DNA of 64,000 nucleotides from Atopsyche davidsoni. Lineage: Eukaryota; Arthropoda; Insecta; Trichoptera; Hydrobiosidae. The stretch is from NCBI GenBank assembly GCA_022113835.1, contig JAILWY010000016.1:8091501-8155500 (forward strand), in the 5' to 3' direction. Made by a program: the position numbers and the translations under genes. Of the stretch, positions 12,301 to 24,209 are shown piece after piece. The stretch's first letter is position 1; every line of letters starts with the position of its first letter. The notes under the pieces are model-generated. The model worked only from the letters and a program-made list of their open reading frames with translations, was not told the DNA's origin and made no database searches.

Positions 12301-13412
12301 ATAAAACAAACAATATAAAAAATACCAAAATCAAGAAGATTAGATTCGGTGAAGCAACCATCGAGTTTAACATAATCAGCCTCCCATTCTGCAAAGAGTC
12401 GAGTATCATCTTCGACGTGTTTAATAGAACCCGGATACTGCTCACATGTTAACTCTCCGTAATTTTCATAAATTCCAAACTTCAAACCAAGTGAGTGTAT
12501 CTAAAATAAATAACAAAACCATACCTATGATAATTAAAGGGTAATTATTACTAAAAAAAAAATATATATATATAAAAGTTCATTGGAATAAGTACAATTC
12601 TAATTTATAGTTGATTAATATTGAATCATGCTCACGTATTTGGACAAAGATTTCATTCCGCCTGGAAACCTGGAGTGGTCAGGTATTAGTTGTCCGAAGT
12701 GATTCCTTTTTTTTTCCATCCAGCAGTCATCGATAATGATATATTCATAACCTGCATCTGCATATCCTCCAGATACAAATTCCTTAGCAATTCTTTTGAA
12801 CAAATCCTCACTACAAAAATAAAGTAGGTGCTTAACTACATTTTTCTTTTACAGGATTAGTAAGAACAGCGAGAGATTCAGAGCTTAACTGCCATAGAAA
12901 CCTTAGACGATAGTCAAGGTTCATTGTGAGGTTTAAAGAGTGAGACGAGTGAGAGAATTCAACTTGAATTTTGACCAATTTCTAAAAAACTGATCAATCA
13001 AAAAATCGGTTTCAAAAAAATAATTATTTTTCTGATTAGCAAATTTAAGTTAAGATTGTGTTCATTTTATCAATAGCTTTACCTAAATCATGCATACTTT
13101 TCTGCTTAGATATACTTCATGCATCCCATGTGACAGCTTATTTTCTTTAGTCAATCAGAAACAAAAATTCAGAAATCGTGTGCAAATGTTAAACTTTCAT
13201 AAAAATCAGCATTTATTTTCTCGGTATAAAGAATCAAATATAAATATTAACCTTATGCATTCCGATGGATAAGTTTTGCAATCTGTATTGCATCTGTATC
13301 TTCCCCATGACATCCAACCCATGGGTGGAGACCGAGCCAGGCCATTGTTCAAAGCTATCGCGCAATTTTTGCACAGTAAAAAAAATATCCAAAAATTGTA
13401 TAATTTCAGCAT
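9380..13412 (-). CDS. GH27 glycosidase A (alpha-N-acetylgalactosaminidase / alpha-galactosidase family), nine exons
   Basis: Joined exons (minus): 13412-13252, 12810-12636, 12500-12326, 12148-12051, 11747-11586, 11427-11233, 10877-10710, 9607-9535, 9408-9380. Every junction is GT-AG and in phase, giving 411 residues, a normal family length. Residues 1-20 look like a signal peptide, followed by LNNGLARSPPMGWMSW, the usual GH27 opening. IDDCW, the nucleophile Asp159 in YVKLDGC, and the acid/base Asp221 in WRNYHD are present. The specificity loop reads SCSWPYY: the small Ser191 typical of alpha-N-acetylgalactosaminidases is kept, but the next position is Tyr194, where the human enzyme has Ala. 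It is expected to remove terminal alpha-linked GalNAc or Gal in lysosome or gut. It lies head-to-tail with a paralogue of the same exon structure. The last exon is the least certain: an acceptor 18 bases upstream (exon from 9426) would give a different tail. Confidence 0.9.
12190..12322 (+). mobile_element. tRNA-derived SINE in intron 3 of GH27 gene A
   Basis: A polymerase III A box (TGGCTCAGTGA, 12201-12211) and a degenerate B box (GATCAAATTCC, 12238-12248) are spaced as in a tRNA. A non-tRNA body and an A-rich tail (ATAAAACAAACAATATAAAAAAT) follow. It lies antisense in intron 3 (12149-12325) and makes up most of that intron. The tail stops about 3 bp short of the exon boundary, so it almost abuts the 5' splice site (GTATTT on the minus strand). 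Similar AT-rich words (TATTAAAAAAT / TATAAAAAAT) at the two ends may be a decayed target duplication. Confidence 0.75.
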
Positions 13413-13982
13413 TTTAAGAATACAATTTTAACCAAACAAATCAACCATTTTAAACTAACATCTTTACAAAAAAATATATTTAACACAACATTGCTTTTAT
13501 ACGTAAGATAATTTAACTATTTGATATTACAAAAATAACAACATCGAACAAAACAATTTATTACGGCTCAAGTTTGTGAAATTGTTGACTTTGTTATTTT
13601 ATTCGTGTGCGTGGTTGACTTTTGACATATTATGACATTCAATATTAGTGTTACCAGTATAATAAAATAATAAGGAAATAATTTCTTACCTCATATTCTA
13701 ATGCCATACATACACTGTTAAAAATATTACACTATATATTGGGGCGAAATATTTACGCAAAATTAATCAATAAATTTTATAAACACAAGCTAAAATCATA
13801 CCATCATTATTTACTTCTTACTTCGGTAGCTGTTGTTGGAAAATTAAATTAAATTGTACGTTTGAATGTGCATTTGTGTATGGTGGGCTTTATTTTAAAG
13901 ATATAATAATAAACCCTTTCTCGCCGTGAGCCATGAAGCAGAAAGGAGAATTTTTTAACTATCTATTCAAGGAAGGATTGCT
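13413..13982. other. upstream region of GH27 gene A
   Basis: AT-rich DNA between the start codon of the first GH27 gene and the transposase-like relic. It should hold the promoter, but no TATA or initiator stands out. Confidence 0.4.
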
Positions 13983-14103
13983 ATGGTAGAAACGTACGTA
14001 AGTGTTAAATCTCTTCAGGAAACACAGGAAATTTTCTCTCAGAAGTTTAATAATGCCAGTATACCAAGGAATCTATTTGAAAACTATCACAGAAATCGGA
14101 CCT
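13983..14103 (+). pseudogene. possible transposase-type helix-turn-helix relic (DUF4817-like)
   Basis: A frame from ATG 13983 reads MVETYVSVKSLQETQEIFSQ and continues KFNNASIPRNLFENYHRNRT. The spacing V-x-x-Y-x(4)-S-x-x-E-T-Q-x-x-F-x-x-x-F resembles the N-terminal helix-turn-helix of DUF4817/mariner-like proteins found in insect transposons. The frame dies soon after (14128), and no DDE catalytic part follows. The call is tentative and based on pattern resemblance. Confidence 0.35.
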
Positions 14104-14688
14104 TAGTGGTGCTTTCGCATACTTCATAGTCTTTTTGCCGTTATATTTTGTATTATTGTAGTCTCCGATGTTGTGATGTGATGTTGGTGGTTGCAGGATT
14201 GACGTATGATTGGAAATCAGAAGGCTGATGAAATATTTGTGTATTCGTAACTTATTCAGTATAACTGCACTGGATAGAAATGTACGTGGTTACTGCTTCG
14301 ATGCCGCGAGGTCTTTCTCGAGAGGAAAAAAATTAAATATGATAAGTTACAATACTTCTTAAAGCTATGTCTTACAATACGGTATATTTTGCCCCAGCTC
14401 CTGCGCGCAGTGTCTGGGACTTACAGCTTGGTGTCTTAGGTGGTAGCGTACATAAGTTTCTTACGAGTGAGGTTTGTTGTAGGTGTAAGGGAAAATATGT
14501 GTTAAAAACCCTTTCATAGCATGAGTTGAAATAAATAAGATAAATCTCGAGAGGCGCGGGGAAGCCGCTTATATAGGGTCCCGACGCATTCGTAGATAAC
14601 GTAAACAGGAAGAATCCCATGTCTTGGGGGGGGTGTCTCATATTTCTTGTGAGTAAAAAGTTATTCAAAAACATAGTTAATATAATTT
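14104..14688. other. unassigned block between the GH27 genes
   Basis: This block is less AT-rich than its surroundings, with a G run (14627-14634) and a TATATAG box at 14569-14575. It may be the rest of a decayed mobile element, but no terminal repeats could be defined. Confidence 0.3.
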
Positions 14689-14694
14689 TTTATT
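14689..14694 (-). promoter_or_regulatory. candidate polyadenylation signal of GH27 gene B
   Basis: AATAAA on the minus strand, 79 bp past the TAA stop at 14773-14775. Confidence 0.5.
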
Positions 14695-14772
14695 ATAAAA
14701 AATATATAACAGGTCAATAGGTATGCAAATTGTCTTCTCAGTCTCAATATTATTACATGACATCATTATTCT

Positions 14773-17700
14773 TTAAGACAGTTCTACCTTAAACATGCGA
14801 ACACCTAAAAAAAAATATTTTTTGTAAATCAAAACATTCAGAGAATATAAACTTTAGATAGATGTAGAGTTTGAAATAATAAAAGTTCAAATATTCTATT
14901 CAAATTTTACTAATCTTTGTGTTTGGTTGAAGATGAATGAAGCTTATTTTTATGCTTACTTACCAGTTGGGTTCATTTTCAAGGCTACTTTATAATCATC
15001 ATAACTGAGGTCCACCTCAGGTGTGAGTGTTGTTTCTTTAGCGCTGAATAAATCCTTTAAACAAAGTCAACATATAAAAATAAAAATAATTTAAAGATCA
15101 TATACATCTATTCAGTCTTACAATCAGATGCATACACAGGGCATACATGCTGGGATTTTTTTTGTATGTATTATAGGTTAGAGGCCTTAGGTTAGAAACC
15201 ATAGTCTGGTTTTCCAAGCTACGACCAGAAAATGAGGTTCTCCTAGGATGGCCATCTATACCTTATTTATGAGCGATATATTTTATTAAAATAAATCTTG
15301 TCAGACAAAGTTAATTGAGTAATTCTTAAATTTTAATATAGTAATTCTTAAATAATAGAGATCCAATAGAGAGCCAATAGAGATCATTAGGCATGCCTCT
15401 CCATATTTTTATGAATTCTTATAAAAAATATAAATTCACCTTGATTTTGTATTGTGCTGCTTTAGGGATTCCCAAGTCCTTGACCTGGAATTCTTCCTTT
15501 CTCGGAGCACCGTCAGTATTGTGATTGACAAAGGCAAATGCATAGGATGGCTGGCCATTGACGATTGGGCCAATTTCCCTACGCCATACTTCCACCAATC
15601 CTCTCTGAGTACAATAAATAAATACACATTAATTCCATATTTGATAAATGTGCGAAACTATTTTTAATGGTTACTTATAGAGTAATAGAGATTTCTAAAA
15701 TGTGGAATTTGTTAATATCTACAGATGGTAGCTAAGCACATTTAAAATTAAATATTCACTTACCACTATAATTCTTACACCAGCTCTTCCAAGAGGATCT
15801 TGATTGACTGCAATAACATCCTTATTCAAAAGGATTTCCTTGTACTCGGGCCTGATATTTCCCAAATCATTAGACATCAATAAAGGAGAAGCAATCATGG
15901 CCCAAACAGCCATCTGCACTTGGCTTTGATCCAAACTTAATCCAAAGTTTCCAATGATAAGCTAAAGAAAAGAAACAACAATAAAAAACAGTCTGTTTGT
16001 CTCGTAATGTAAAAATTGATTTGTACCAAATAAATTTATTCTGATTTTGTAAGAATACTTTTAGTGGCTCGGTAACTGCTACCAACTTTGTACAAGCAGA
16101 GTACATTTCAGTTTTTTTTTAGGTTTGAGTTCATGTAAAAATAAATTATTCATTTATTATTTTACCATATCTGGGTCATTCCAGTGGCCAGGTCCAGCAT
16201 ACCCTGCAAGTCGCTCAGAGTTTTTACCAAAGTAATCCATAATGCTAGTAATGCTTCCCCATGAATCATCAATGTCTCCGTAGTTGCGCCACATGTTACA
16301 GTGCTTAATTATGGATTCAAAATCAGGCTAAAAAATAATTCATCATTATATTATACTGTGATTATCTTTAGCCAATTGCTTTATTTTGTATGTTAACATT
16401 TTCTCACCGTCATTCCATTCCATTCTTGATACACTGGCCAACTGCAAGAATACAAGATTGGTCTTCCAGTTTCATTGAGATATCCTCCGAACTCAGGGTA
16501 TCCTTAAATATTAAATAAACTTCTATTAGATATTGCAATTATTCATATTAAAAAATAGCACGTAACGGAAATACACATTTCAGCACAATAAATCTCAATA
16601 GCAAATAAAACCTAATAGAGACTTATTTATTTTTCATTATTTGTAAAAGTTTTTTTACTGTCTATAAGAAATCAATAAAAATTTTACAAAATAAATACGA
16701 CACAATTTTCATATATTATAAGATAGAACACCAAATTTATTGTCGCAAGGTTTTAGATTCTATAGATCTGAAATATTCACAGTTAGTTCAATTTATCCTC
16801 ATAAATTTGTATAGCCGATACAGTATGTTCAGAAAAATTATTATTATTTTATCTATGCACTGAGTGCTTGACAATTTTTTCTTACCTTCATCCATTAACT
16901 CGAGGTCTACATTGCATCCATCAAGTTTGACATAATCTACTTCCCATTCACCGAAGAGTTGAGCATCTTCCTTCAGGTGACCAAGGATTCCGGGATAACC
17001 TGCACACGTGTGAGTACCATAATCTTGGTAAATACCAAACTTCAATCCTTTCTTGTGGACCTAAAGAAAAAAAACCTGTTGTATTTTGAAAAAAGTATCT
17101 ATTGTATTTTGTGATGTTCAATGGCTTATTTTTTAACATTGTAAAATTCAATTAAGCACAAAATTAATTCCTAAAATAAATAGTAAAAAAACATTTGACC
17201 AAATGACATATCAATTAATTAAAGTTTATCATGTAATCTCTTTCTAGTAACTGAAAGTCTTTAGACTTACATAGTCGGAGACATATTTCATGCCATTGGG
17301 GAACCTCTTCTTGTCTGGAACCAGTTTTCCTTCGCTGTCCCTTTCCATCTCCAGCCAGCAATCATCAATTCCGAGATATTCATATCCTGCAGCTGCATAG
17401 CCCTCAGATACAAGTAAATCTGCCATTTTCAAGACTAATTTCTCACTAAAACCAAATATGATTTATATTTATTAAAAAACTTTATTATAAAGTAATTTCA
17501 TTAGTTATGAAAATCAGTACTGTGTAATTTACACATGTGTACACGTTAATTTAAATAATGTATACCACAATATTTTCAATTCACAAACTTATTATTACAG
17601 TTGAATTTATCAATTGTATTTATTCGAAATATATTGTAAACAATTCTTTATTAGGTAAACAGAAATTTACAATATACTACATTTCACAAGATTCTAGGAA

Positions 17701-17990
17701 ACTTATCTACTTTTTGTCTATTTTTTTAGTCCCCAGTGAAATTTAGTTAGTTGTGGATTACGAGTTGTTGCTATAACAATGTATACTACGAGAAAAGTAA
17801 TATTTCAAAAAAATTATAGTATTTAAAGTTAATCATACCTAATACAATCATCAGGCCAAGTGTCGCAGTCTGTGATACACCTGTACCTTTGCCATGTCAA
17901 CCACCCCATAGGAGGTGTCAGGGCAACACCATTGTCCAACCCCACCACCGTGTGTATGGAGAGGGCCAACAAAAGTAACCTCGAAATCAT
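14773..17990 (-). CDS. GH27 glycosidase B (alpha-N-acetylgalactosaminidase-like), nine exons
   Basis: Joined exons (minus): 17990-17839, 17445-17271, 17060-16886, 16502-16408, 16327-16166, 15961-15764, 15604-15440, 15054-14964, 14804-14773. All junctions are GT-AG and in phase, giving 414 residues. A signal peptide (about residues 1-17) precedes [16 protein letters not shown]. Catalytic and binding residues are intact: IDDCW, the nucleophile Asp156 with Lys154 and Cys158 (YVKLDGC), Arg213 and the acid/base Asp217 (WRNYGD), and Tyr192. The specificity loop SCSWPVY has Ser188 as in alpha-N-acetylgalactosaminidase, and Val191 in place of human Ala191. The enzyme should hydrolyse terminal alpha-GalNAc (possibly also alpha-Gal) from glycoproteins and glycolipids in the lysosome. 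Exons 2, 3 and 5 have exactly the same lengths as in the downstream paralogue, which shows tandem duplication. A 5' UTR exon may begin at 18008 after an acceptor (TATTATAG). Confidence 0.95.
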
Positions 17991-19075
17991 GATGAATATT
18001 TCCGTCACCTATAATATTCAAAGGTTTGGTATAATATCAAAAAATATTTATTCTTCTAAGGAAGAATTGATATAAATTTTTATCCTAAAGAAATGTATGT
18101 ATCAAAGCAGATTATTTATTGATATGAATATTGTATTATAAAAAAATAGATAAATTTTAAATACAATATTATTTATTGGGTGTATTAAAATATAAGCACT
18201 TTTAAACTATATTAAATTTAATGGTTAACACTTTAAACAAAACAACTACCTCTTTGGAATTGAAGTAATGGAATAAGTAGCGTTCTTGTAATTTTTGCTT
18301 TTATATGTATGTAATTGAACACAGTAATCAAACTGATAACAATAATTTGTGATTGATTGTTAAAAAAAAAATAAACTGATAAGAGCTTGCGATGGCAGGA
18401 AGCATCACAGTGGGAAATATGCTTTAATTAATTGACTATCTCAAATTATGCACCTGAATTGTTGCGACCCACTTGCTACTAAATAATGTTTAGGGCTTAT
18501 TTATGCTACCTTGAGTATCGTAATAGATCAATGCAGTCGACCTATTGTATGTTATTTAAGCAATTATTCTAAAACAAATAGGATACAATGTTTTATTCAA
18601 AGGTATGATGTCCACTTTTCTAATAACCTCAAGGGTTGACATAATTTTTGTGGATTACATTTGAAGAATCAATATTTTTGGTATCTTGGATGGTGGGTCT
18701 ATATAAATAGCAACTTTTGAAGCTCTTCATTTTTAATAAAATTACCGGCATAAAAAAATATTCAACGGGCCTAGAACATACACAAGATAAGATAACTTTT
18801 TTATTTTGAAATGCATTTACATTTTTTTATTGTTCGGCATACTTGTATTTGATCTGATTATATGAAACGTAATTATATAACATGTATTGTATCTGCTACA
18901 ATCTGTTTTGATTTTGTTAACAATTTTGATAAAAGTATGAGATTGTGAGTAAAAATGGACTGTGGGAATCCCGAACGTCTATCAATATAGTTGTGCGCTC
19001 AATCTGTGATTGTTTTGGATAAATCGAAATCATTTAAAAACAATCAATCCACTTGAAATGATCAGTTGCAATATG
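17991..19075. other. upstream region of GH27 gene B and AT-rich spacer
   Basis: Probable 5' UTR and promoter near 17991-18300, with a candidate acceptor ending at 18009. No coding exon is seen in the rest. Confidence 0.4.
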
Positions 19076-19329
19076 ATTTAGACCATGGGTGGCCAACCTT
19101 TTTCAGCTGCCGGGACAAATTAATGAAATGGGATTGACTGTGAGATAGATTGAGATGAGACTGGGCTACTTCCATATATATGATATGATACGAACTACGC
19201 TCAATGGAATATTCTATTGGTGGTTTTATATACAATAAAAAAAAAATGTTTGCATATGCTCTGCGGGCCAAAAATAAAAAATAAATAATATTGCCCGCGG
19301 GCCATGGGTTGGCCACCTATGATTTAGAC
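19076..19329. mobile_element. hAT-type MITE with 8-bp target site duplication
   Basis: The element runs from 19084 to 19321 (238 bp). Its ends are inverted repeats: CATGGGTGGCCAACC on the left, and CATAGGTGGCCAACCC when the right end is read in reverse. The direct repeat ATTTAGAC flanks it at 19076-19083 and again at 19322-19329. An exact 8-bp duplication and CANRGGTGGCCAAC-like ends are diagnostic of hAT superfamily elements. There is no transposase inside, so it is non-autonomous. Confidence 0.88.
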
Positions 19330-19826
19330 TAAAAATCTTAAGTGCAGTCCAAATATTGGAATTGAATTCTGTCCTATCTGGGACTATGTAAAATGATCAA
19401 AAGACGTTTATTATCAGATCCATATCATTTATTTTAATAATTCATTAAACTCAATTTTATCCAATAATTTTTATAAATACCGATTTTGAAAAAAGTAATA
19501 AACAAATTTTTGTAATAAAACAATTTATTTCAGGTTTTTTACATCTACAGATTGTGTATATTTGTACCGCAATAAATGTCAGTCTTATGAATTTAAAATA
19601 AGATATATCAACTACTCTTTTCAAATGCAAAAAGCATAGTATTATCAAATGATTAAAGTAAATGTATCAAAAAACATTAATTTATAAAAAATAAAGTTTG
19701 ACAACAGATAAGTATTGTAAGGGGTTTATTAACCTAATAAAACTGATAAAACGAGATCAAACAATTAACACTGTGACTTTATTTTGGTAACAGTATCAAA
19801 CCTACAAAAAGTATTTTTGGAAAATT
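19330..19826. other. AT-rich spacer downstream of ANKLE1-like gene
   Basis: AT-rich with no supported gene. It may include downstream polyadenylation elements for the minus-strand nuclease gene. Confidence 0.4.
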
Positions 19827-19832
19827 TTTATT
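19827..19832 (-). promoter_or_regulatory. candidate polyadenylation signal of ANKLE1-like gene
   Basis: AATAAA on the minus strand, about 120 bp after the stop codon at 19953-19955. Confidence 0.5.
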
Positions 19833-19952
19833 AACTATTTCCAAGAACTTAGGATATTTAGATAGTTTAGCAAATAGTTAAAAATCTAGAGATCATTTTC
19901 AAACAGTCAAATGTGTATTATAGTTACGTAAATTAGTATTTCAAAAAGAAAT

Positions 19953-22900
19953 TTAGCCAATATCTGCTGGCCTTAGTTGTCTTTCGCCTTCATTTAAAAA
20001 TATAAGCATCGCTCGATACAGCAAGTAAACTCCGAGGTTCTTTTTCTGCTTGAGGGGCCACGTAGCGACCACACCGTAGTAATTTCCAGACTTCAAATTT
20101 CTCAAATTTTTCAATCCCAAAACTTCAATCATGGCTGCCTCTCTGGTGTATGCTTCGGCAGGAATTACGTTCTGAAATATATGCAAACACACAACGCCCA
20201 AGTTATCATTCCATATGTCTAGAATATTTTGTATCTTCTTGTCTTGAGATTCCTTCTGTCCTGTATTGTGAGAAGATACAGCTTGGTAGAGGTGACAGTA
20301 AGGTCGAGAACGTTTTCCTTTACCGACGTAAAATATTGAGTCTATAAATTTTTTCCACAGTTCTGATTTAGATATCTGATCAGTTCTGCACGGAAGATTT
20401 CCTGTTATCCGCGGATCCAACAATAGGTAGGTAAATGAGGATTTTACGATTCCCTCTCGCCACCTCTTGTTGGGATCAGGTTCTTCGAATTGTTCTCTGA
20501 TTTTATTTTCCAGCTCGACATATGCCGACAGATCGGAATACCATTCTGCATCTCGAAATGTCTTTTCCAATTCTATTGAGTAAGCTACAAGTCAAACAAA
20601 CCCACTTTTAAAACATAATATTATCACTGAAGATTGCTTCATAATTGATTAATGCGATTAGAAATAATAAACACCTTTTAATAAATTACAAGATATACTA
20701 AATGACCTAAATCCTGATCTAATCATAACAAGATATAAAAATTAAAGATATTATCTAACTTTTGTTTTTAAAATATAGTTTATTTATATAAGTAATTAAT
20801 AATTGTTTTAAATAAGTAGGATTTTGTTCCGCATGATTTTGATTGTTTGCCAAGTTATTCTCTTAGTTCAAGGCTATTCTCTTATGTTGTATATATTTTT
20901 AAAACAATTATTATGAAACATACTCGATTTTGTTAATTATACCTATTATGTACAAAAACAAAATCGTCAAGATAATGACCATAAACGATTTTATTATTTT
21001 GGGCAACTTTAGTAAACAATGAGCAGAATTTTATTTTATTTAATCAATTAGATTTATATCTAGCAACAAAATCCATTATTACAGATTAAAATTACATTTG
21101 ATTACACAATTATAAATTTTGTAATAATATAACAAAAGTTATTAATCAATAGGTGACATTCACAGATAATTAAATTTTGATTTGTTTATGAATAGATTGC
21201 AATTGCAACTTGTTTGTTGCCAGTTTGCATACTAAGCAGAATATTGTTTATATTAGAACTTTCACTAAATCAAGGAACTTCATAAAACCACAGTCATAAC
21301 CATATGATCAATTATGAACAATGATCGTCATAATTTTTGTTTGTCACATGACACCGAGCGCAGTAAATTTCAAATTAATATTAAAAGGCCAAATCCAAAG
21401 ATTCTGAGATTTGATATCTTCTATTTATGTTCATAATTAAATATCATCAAATCCGATTGTTAGGACATTTACGAACTTCATATATCAAGTAAAAATAATC
21501 ATAAAAGAGGGTGCGAAACAGGGGATTCAAGAATTCAAAATATATGAGATGAAATACATGATGATTGTATTAAACTGATAATTTTTATGACGTAACATAT
21601 TCACATTCTTTTAGTATGTCCATGCATAAATTAATATTATTTGTGATGCTTACTTTTTGAGTTTGAATTTTTTCCTGTGATAAGGATGGGATTTTTCTTT
21701 AGTCTTGTCAACTTCTGTAAATATACCCTTTTTGTTGAGGTGGTGATAGGTCCCGGATGTATCCCCAATACGATCAGTTCTTTCCTCAATGTGTCAGTAT
21801 CATAGTCCAATTTAGCGGGTAATGAAGGAGCAGAACTCACAGTAGAGTCGGCCACACTATCACCAATAATCCTAGACGAAGAAGTAATAGCTGAATAAAA
21901 ATAATCTAATAACACTGAAACAACACAGCCTCAACAATCTACATCACCAATCTAAACAATTACTTGCTACTGAACAAATCCGTTTCATAAACTCAATAAA
22001 AAAAAACTGTGTACTTGACGAGCAAGATTTTACCTATATTTACATTATTTCTTTATGAATGAACAATAATTTAATGGGTCTTAATTTTATTTCGGCAGAA
22101 ATTTGTGTTATATGCTGACTTAAAAAAATTATATTTTCAATATATATATCCTTCTGTTTAAGCTAAATATTAAATACTGTTACCATGAAGACCAAAAACT
22201 TTAATACTTACTGTACGGGTGTTACTAGAAGTCGCTTTTCAATCAGGACGACACCGGCCTGTTCATCTTCATACTTATATTCTTCAGTTATACTTGTTAA
22301 CAATTCATTAACAGCACTTTTGTTTGGTTTTGAATCATTTCTGCTCGAGCGACTTTTATCATCAGTGTGGTAATTACTATCCTTTGTGTTATTCTTATCT
22401 GCCAAAGATTTACTATCATCGTCTATTTTAGAATGTAGAACAGCTTTGTTAAAACCGTTGGATGCTTGTGAAAGTTCACTAGAGCTGCGGTCTCCGTAAA
22501 AGTCGATGGAAATATCGCTCCAACTTGTTGATTGGTTAGTTAGGAATGAACACACTTGTGGTAAATCGTCAGTTCTTGCAGATTTTTCAGAGTGTAAAGT
22601 GCTCTTTGTACAATAATTTACATGCCTGAATCTATCAGGGGAGTCAGGAAATTTATAAGGAATATATGATCTAGGATGATATATAGATTTGGTTATAGAT
22701 TCTTTGCTTTCTTCATTTTCTTTCACAAATACACTGTACATATCTATTTTAGAATCTTTGGTAAATGCAATAGCTTCAATACCTGTAAAAAATGTATCAT
22801 CTGCAGAAAGTTTATGTCTTTCTGTGTCATCCAAATTCAATTTATTTTTTAAATTATCAGTCAGTTTACTAGCGTTACTTTTATTTGAGTCTTCTGATTC

Positions 22901-24209
22901 AGCAGGCTTGAGAAAAACTTCATTGTTTATCGAAGTACAGCTCTCATAGGGCGATGAAGAAATAGAAATAGTAGATATATTATTAATTATTTCCTTTTTG
23001 TTAGTGTTTATTTTCTCTGGAGAAATTGACTTTTTTAAAGAATTATGATAACTATCCTCTGTATCATGATTGATATTATTTTCAAACCATCTATCTAATA
23101 TATTAGATTTACTTAATGCACCTATTGTTGAATATTTGTCCTGAGAATCATCCAAGCTATATTCTCCTTGCATTCCACATGTTTTCAAAATAACTTTGTC
23201 TGAAAATAAAACAACAGTTTAGAAAAAAAAATTATAGCATTAATGGTTAATTTATGATCTGATGTAGCAGAATATCGTAAGTGGTAAGTCTTTTATTCAA
23301 AAGACAAAACCTAAGTAGTCAATTAGCCACTCCAGTGTGTAAGCCAAATAATGTCAATTTGGAATGGGATTGTGATGGAGGAACTGATGAACTCTTAAAC
23401 AGTGAAGTTGACAAGCTGAATAATTTGATAGACCAGAGAAGCCAAGTGTTTGTTGGCTTTAAACTTAGCCACCTTGTTAGATATCTAATGGGTAATTTTT
23501 TCATCTGTTCAGTGGTTCATTTTAAGCCTGATATAAGCAAGTGATGTTGATTTAAGTACAAAAACAATTACCTAGGTAAATTTTATACTTGTCAGGAGTA
23601 TCTATAGTGTTAGTAGTATCATTATGTAAGAAGTCTAGAAGGTATTCCGCAACTATGAAATGTTCATTCTCTTGCGCATAATATAAAGGTGTTTTATCTT
23701 CATTGTCGGTCAGGAATGGATCTCCTCCAACATCAAGTAGCATCTTTAAGATAGAGAGCCGTCCCCAAGCTGCGGCAATGTGCACAGGAGTCATGCCATC
23801 TTCAGATCTGCCAAGTAGTATAAACAATAACAAACCAATTTGTAGGTTATATTTTAATGATAAAGTTATATTGAAATAAACTTGAGTTTACCGCTTATTC
23901 GGGTCTCCTCCGTGCAATAAAATTAGTCTGGTTACATCTTCTGAATATTTTACAGGATTTATACCGACCGCTAGATGCAAAACATTGATACCCTTGTCAT
24001 GTAGTACTTCATTTGGATTTACTCCCGTATCTAGTAATCTTTCTACATCGCTGCAAAAAATCAAGATTATAAATATATTACTAATATTCTTGGTTTATTT
24101 TTTGTTTACTTCAAAGTTATGTATTAATTAAAACAAAATATATTTACGCAAAGTTTCTGTTGTACACACTCTTGTACATACAAACCGCCGAACTCCTTTC
24201 GCGATTCAT
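19953..24209 (-). CDS. Ankle1: ANKLE1/LEM-3-like nuclease (ankyrin repeats, LEM, GIY-YIG), six exons
   Basis: Joined exons (minus): 24209-24148, 24050-23892, 23807-23572, 23199-22212, 21871-21654, 20584-19953. All are GT-AG and in phase, giving 764 residues. Ankyrin repeats span about residues 21-145 (VLHLAVGI, TPVHIAAAWGRL, TPLYYAQENEH). A long Ser/Asp/Lys-rich, probably disordered linker (about 154-480) follows. A LEM domain lies at about 503-541 (LRKELIVLGIHPGPITTSTK), and a C-terminal GIY-YIG nuclease domain spans about 600-764, with FTYLLLDPR (605-613), FYVGKGKRSRP (639-649), YTREAAMIE (700-708) and the family tail GERQLRP. ANKLE1/LEM-3 cleaves DNA; worm LEM-3 resolves chromatin bridges near the midbody. 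It is longer than human ANKLE1, mainly in the linker. The acceptor at 21871 was chosen because it has a pyrimidine-rich tract and is the one that keeps phase. Confidence 0.93.
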
